From Bacillota bacterium (lineage in GTDB: Bacteria > Bacillota > Negativicutes > Sporomusales > CTSoil-080), in contig JAGGAD010000008.1 of NCBI GenBank assembly GCA_017889625.1, forward strand, positions 1 through 55,483: a stretch of 55,483 bases of DNA. Direction: 5' to 3'. The translations under genes were made by a program, and so were the position numbers. A model generated the notes under the pieces. It was not told where the DNA came from. It worked only from the letters and a program-made list of their open reading frames with translations, and searched no databases. Shown in pieces: positions 52,805 to 55,483 of the stretch; positions within the stretch are counted from its first letter, which is position 1, and each line of letters begins with the position of its first letter.

Positions 52805-52861
52805 ATGATTCATAAATTTTATTTGTTGCTATTACTTGCCCAGCTGGGGCTTGTTTCATAA
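52805..52861 (+). CDS. Putative 18-residue hydrophobic small protein
   Basis: ATG 52805 opens MIHKFYLLLLLAQLGLVS before TAA 52859-52861, with a strong purine-rich site (GGGGAAGGGGAGA, 52785-52797) upstream. The product is a basic tip followed by a continuous hydrophobic stretch, like small membrane peptides. It lies between the DUF190 and pentapeptide genes. It may equally be a chance reading frame. Confidence 0.35.
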   Translation: MIHKFYLLLLLAQLGLVS

Positions 52862-52886
52862 TCTATTGTAATTGTGGGAGGAACTA

Positions 52887-53537
52887 ATGTACAAGAAATC
52901 AGCTAAGCCCAAAATAACAGAACCCAATTTGCCGTCTGATTTACCACTGTTAGGCGTTGACTCTATTCAAGATGAAGAGGTTATTGAATTGGGGTTAATA
53001 CAAGATTCTCGGATTCCCTTTCAGACTGCCGAAAATATTGTTATTAGCCAAGCTATATTTAGAAACGTTGCCTTTAACCATATTAGCCTGCCTAATGCTA
53101 AACTAACTGATATAATTTTTGAAAAATGTGACCTTTCTAATGTGGATTTCAGCCAATGCTTCATGGACCGCGTCCGGCTAAACAACTGTAAGCTGATTGG
53201 CATCAATTTGACTGAAGCATCGTTACGAAACATTGTTTTTGATAACTGCAATGCCTCATATGGCGTCTTGCGGTACTTTGATTGCAAAAAAGTCGAATTT
53301 AAAAACACTTCCTTCGCTGAAGCGGATATGTACACAGCTACGTTGAATGATGTAAGTTTTACCCATTGTAACCTTGATAAAGCCCAATTATCCGGCACTA
53401 AACTGGCCGGCATTGATTTAAGCACTTGTGAATTTTATCAACTGGCGTTAACCCCGGAAGAACTCCGTGGTATGATTATTGCACCTGAACAAGCTATAGC
53501 ACTTGCCGGTATATTTGGAGTGGTTATAAAAGAATAG
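52887..53537 (+). CDS. Pentapeptide repeat protein
   Basis: This 216-residue protein has a run of A(D/N)LxX-type pentapeptides from about residue 50 to 190 (ISLPNAKLTDIIFEKCDLSNVDFSQCF, TLNDVSFTHCNLDKAQLSGTKLAGIDLS). These form a right-handed quadrilateral beta-helix. Some such proteins mimic DNA and protect gyrase, others are scaffolds; the role is not determined here. ATG 52887 has GGGAGGA 5 bases upstream. The end lies 7 bases from the convergent chemoreceptor gene. Confidence 0.88.
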   Translation: MYKKSAKPKITEPNLPSDLPLLGVDSIQDEEVIELGLIQDSRIPFQTAENIVISQAIFRNVAFNHISLPNAKLTDIIFEKCDLSNVDFSQCFMDRVRLNNCKLIGINLTEASLRNIVFDNCNASYGVLRYFDCKKVEFKNTSFAEADMYTATLNDVSFTHCNLDKAQLSGTKLAGIDLSTCEFYQLALTPEELRGMIIAPEQAIALAGIFGVVIKE

Positions 53538-53544
53538 GGGATAG

Positions 53545-55242
53545 TCAGATAAAAAATTGCTCTTCGGCGGCAGCAGACACGGTTTGCGTTTGTCCGGCCG
53601 TTGCCTTGCTAATGGCGTCAATTTCTTTGATTGAGGTTACGACATTTTGATTGCCGTCAGCTACTTCCTTAATTGCTATGGAAATGGATTTTAGTTGACT
53701 AGAAACATTAGTAATAGAGAGAAAAATTTGGTTGAAAATCTGGGCTGCGTTATTTACGACTTCAGTTCCGACTTGTACTACGTTTGTGCCTTCATTCATG
53801 GCTGATACCGCATTAGTAGTATCAGCCTGGATATCAGCAATTAGGCTGGCAATCAGCTTAGCGGCATCTTGGGACTGCTCGGCCAATTTTCGAACTTCTT
53901 CTGCAACCACGGCAAAGCCTCGGCCTTGTTCCCCTGCCCTGGCTGCTTCGATAGCCGCATTTAGGGCCAAGAGATTAGTTTGGCTGGCAATATTTGAAAT
54001 GGTATCCACGATTTGCCCAATTTCATTAGAACGTTCGCCTAGTTTAGTTACTAATTGCGCCGACTGGGTCACTGTTTTTTCAATATGAGTCATCTTGGCA
54101 GTAGCTTCTTCCAGGGCCGTTCGACCCGCTTCAGCCGCTTGAGCCGACTCAGTTGATGCGTCATTGACAATTTCGGCGTTTGCGGCAATTTCCTTGACGC
54201 CAGCTGACATTTGGGTTACCACTGAAGTTGTATTGTTTACGGCGTTGAGTTGATCAGTGGCACCTGTAGCAACTTCGGTAATGACAACTGCTACCTGGTT
54301 AGCGGCTTTAGCTGTCTGCTCGGCGCTGGCGGTCAATTCTTCCGAAGAAGCTACAACCTGTTCGGCTGATTGTATAATATGGCGGATAATCTCGCGCATA
54401 TTTTTATTTAAAATATCTAGGGCGGTGGCAATTTCGCCGAATTCATCGCGACGGTTTGTAATATCAGCGCTGATATCCGCCGAATAATCACCCTCCGCCA
54501 TTGTAACAATCCGGTTTCGAATTCGCAGCATTGGTTTAGCCAGAGCATTACCAAGTAGAAATGCCAATAATGTGGATAAGATGATCCCAACTAAACAGCA
54601 TAATAGTCCTATTGTTATTTGGCCTCTTAATAAAGCGGCTTGTTCTTGTTCTTTTTTTGCAACAAGAACGTCGATTTCGTCGATCCAGTTGCCTGTACCA
54701 ACAATCCAATTATATGGTTGAAATAATAAAGTGTAGGACCGTTTTGGCAATGGTTCGGTCTGGTTAGGTTTAGAAAACCAATAATTAGTATAGCCGCCGC
54801 CTGGCTGCATGCCGTTGCCAATAAGGTCTTTGATGAACTCAGTTCCTTTGGCATCTTTGGAACTTAAACGGTTCTTTCCTTCCTGATCCCGCCCTAGCAA
54901 AACGACATTTACTCCATCAGTGGTATCAATCCAGAAATAATTTCCATTATCGAAACGAAGGTTTCGGATAATATCAGCGGCTCGTTTTTTGGCATCTGTT
55001 TCTGACAATAAGCCCTGTTGTTGCTGGTTGTAAACATCCTGAAGGATGCTTATTGCGGTTTCTACCTCAAACCTAACATTGCGGTCAAAAGAGTCAATTA
55101 ATTCAATACGGTACTGATTAACTGTATTTTTGTTGTCTTCTACCGTTCGATAAATATTATAAGACCCAACAACTAAGGAACAGATCAACCCAGTTAAGAT
55201 CATGGCAAAAATAATTTTAAATTTAATAGAGCGTAGTGTCAT
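53545..55242 (-). CDS. Methyl-accepting chemotaxis protein with Cache sensor, C-terminally shortened
   Basis: This 565-residue transmembrane receptor has helix 1 at about 8-28, a periplasmic single-Cache sensor ([32 protein letters not shown]), helix 2 at about 205-228, a HAMP domain, and a long MCP signalling domain with the conserved tip [30 protein letters not shown]. It ends abruptly with AAAEEQFFI, where most relatives continue about 35 residues after EEQ. The terminal helix is therefore missing or replaced. It converges on the pentapeptide gene. Confidence 0.92.
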   Translation of the reverse strand: MTLRSIKFKIIFAMILTGLICSLVVGSYNIYRTVEDNKNTVNQYRIELIDSFDRNVRFEVETAISILQDVYNQQQQGLLSETDAKKRAADIIRNLRFDNGNYFWIDTTDGVNVVLLGRDQEGKNRLSSKDAKGTEFIKDLIGNGMQPGGGYTNYWFSKPNQTEPLPKRSYTLLFQPYNWIVGTGNWIDEIDVLVAKKEQEQAALLRGQITIGLLCCLVGIILSTLLAFLLGNALAKPMLRIRNRIVTMAEGDYSADISADITNRRDEFGEIATALDILNKNMREIIRHIIQSAEQVVASSEELTASAEQTAKAANQVAVVITEVATGATDQLNAVNNTTSVVTQMSAGVKEIAANAEIVNDASTESAQAAEAGRTALEEATAKMTHIEKTVTQSAQLVTKLGERSNEIGQIVDTISNIASQTNLLALNAAIEAARAGEQGRGFAVVAEEVRKLAEQSQDAAKLIASLIADIQADTTNAVSAMNEGTNVVQVGTEVVNNAAQIFNQIFLSITNVSSQLKSISIAIKEVADGNQNVVTSIKEIDAISKATAGQTQTVSAAAEEQFFI

Positions 55243-55388
55243 ATTATTATTTCCCCCTAGCTAAATAATACCGTAACGAATTCATCTAAAAAGAAGCGTG
55301 TCGACGCTGCTAGGATGATTTCGCCATAATGCGATAATATCCTTCAGATGCTTAACGTTTTTTGTTAAATCTGAAGATACGATCAATT

Positions 55389-55428
55389 GAAAGGCGAGAT
55401 GCCACTTTGAAAGGCGAGACGCCATTTT
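55389..55428. repeat. 20-bp tandem repeat, two copies
   Basis: GAAAGGCGAGATGCCACTTT (55389-55408) is followed directly by GAAAGGCGAGACGCCATTTT, with two differences. It lies about 150 bases upstream of the chemoreceptor start. It may be a regulatory site or the edge of a neighbouring gene beyond the window. The rest of 55243-55483 shows no gene. Confidence 0.6.
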
Positions 55429-55483
55429 GTAAATCGACAAGTGAATATTTGTAAACCAAACGCAGTTTTTGTATTCGAAATGC

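Overview
The window most likely comes from an anaerobic, diderm (Gram-negative-walled) Firmicute of the Negativicutes, probably Sporomusaceae. This is inferred from gene content; no phylogeny was run. An envelope protein with one SLH domain followed by a beta-barrel-like region (24715-25989) and an LpxL/HtrB-type lipid A acyltransferase (40377-41255) indicate an outer membrane. Firmicute-style intrinsic terminators, strong purine-rich ribosome binding sites, a T-box-like leader and an acetogen-type FeFe-hydrogenase/formate dehydrogenase cluster point to the clostridial side of that group.

Layout. 1-1.2 kb: end of a tRNA-Glu/tRNA-Val cluster, a long hairpin and a TPR protein. 1.5-8.7 kb: an Old Yellow Enzyme-type oxidoreductase, a secreted protein of unknown function, a CstA transporter behind a T-box-like leader, a 5'-nucleotidase and a CPBP protease. 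8.8-10.7 kb: an Lrp regulator divergent from a TauE/SafE exporter and its DUF1634 partner. 10.7-24.5 kb: an accessory redox region with two LysR regulators, flavodoxin-fold reductases, a TetR with a clear palindromic operator, a GltB-like FMN protein, a zinc alcohol dehydrogenase, an uncharacterised enzyme-like protein, a soluble chemoreceptor, MATE and MFS exporters, and a decayed partial duplication. 24.7-32.9 kb: the SLH porin, another MFS carrier, a CoaC-like flavoprotein, two hypothetical proteins and a SWIM/SNF2 helicase. 32.9-38.2 kb: a degraded gene remnant, a candidate structured small RNA, two tandem cyclase-family hydrolases, and phosphoenolpyruvate synthase behind unusual repeated palindromes. 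38.4-41.7 kb: a D-Ala-D-Ala carboxypeptidase with an unusual repeated tail, a YbaK deacylase, the acyltransferase and DUF523. 41.8-48.7 kb: a LysR regulator divergent from HycB-like ferredoxin, FeFe hydrogenase, MoaA, a second HycB-like ferredoxin and a cysteine-type formate dehydrogenase. 49-55.5 kb: housekeeping and stress genes and a C-terminally shortened chemoreceptor.

How it works together. The hydrogenase, polyferredoxins and formate dehydrogenase make a plausible hydrogen-dependent CO2 reductase (HDCR) or formate-hydrogen-lyase-like complex, with MoaA supplying molybdopterin. PEP synthase and CstA point to growth on pyruvate or small organic acids. The 11-24 kb region looks like a set of flavin/NAD(P)H reduction functions with paired regulators and exporters, possibly for electrophilic or aromatic compounds. 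No CRISPR array, transposase, prophage or recognised defence system was seen. The best candidates for something undescribed are the PEP-synthase upstream palindromes, the structured RNA before the cyclases, the compact T-box-like leader, and two genes that appear to use ATT or CTG start codons.
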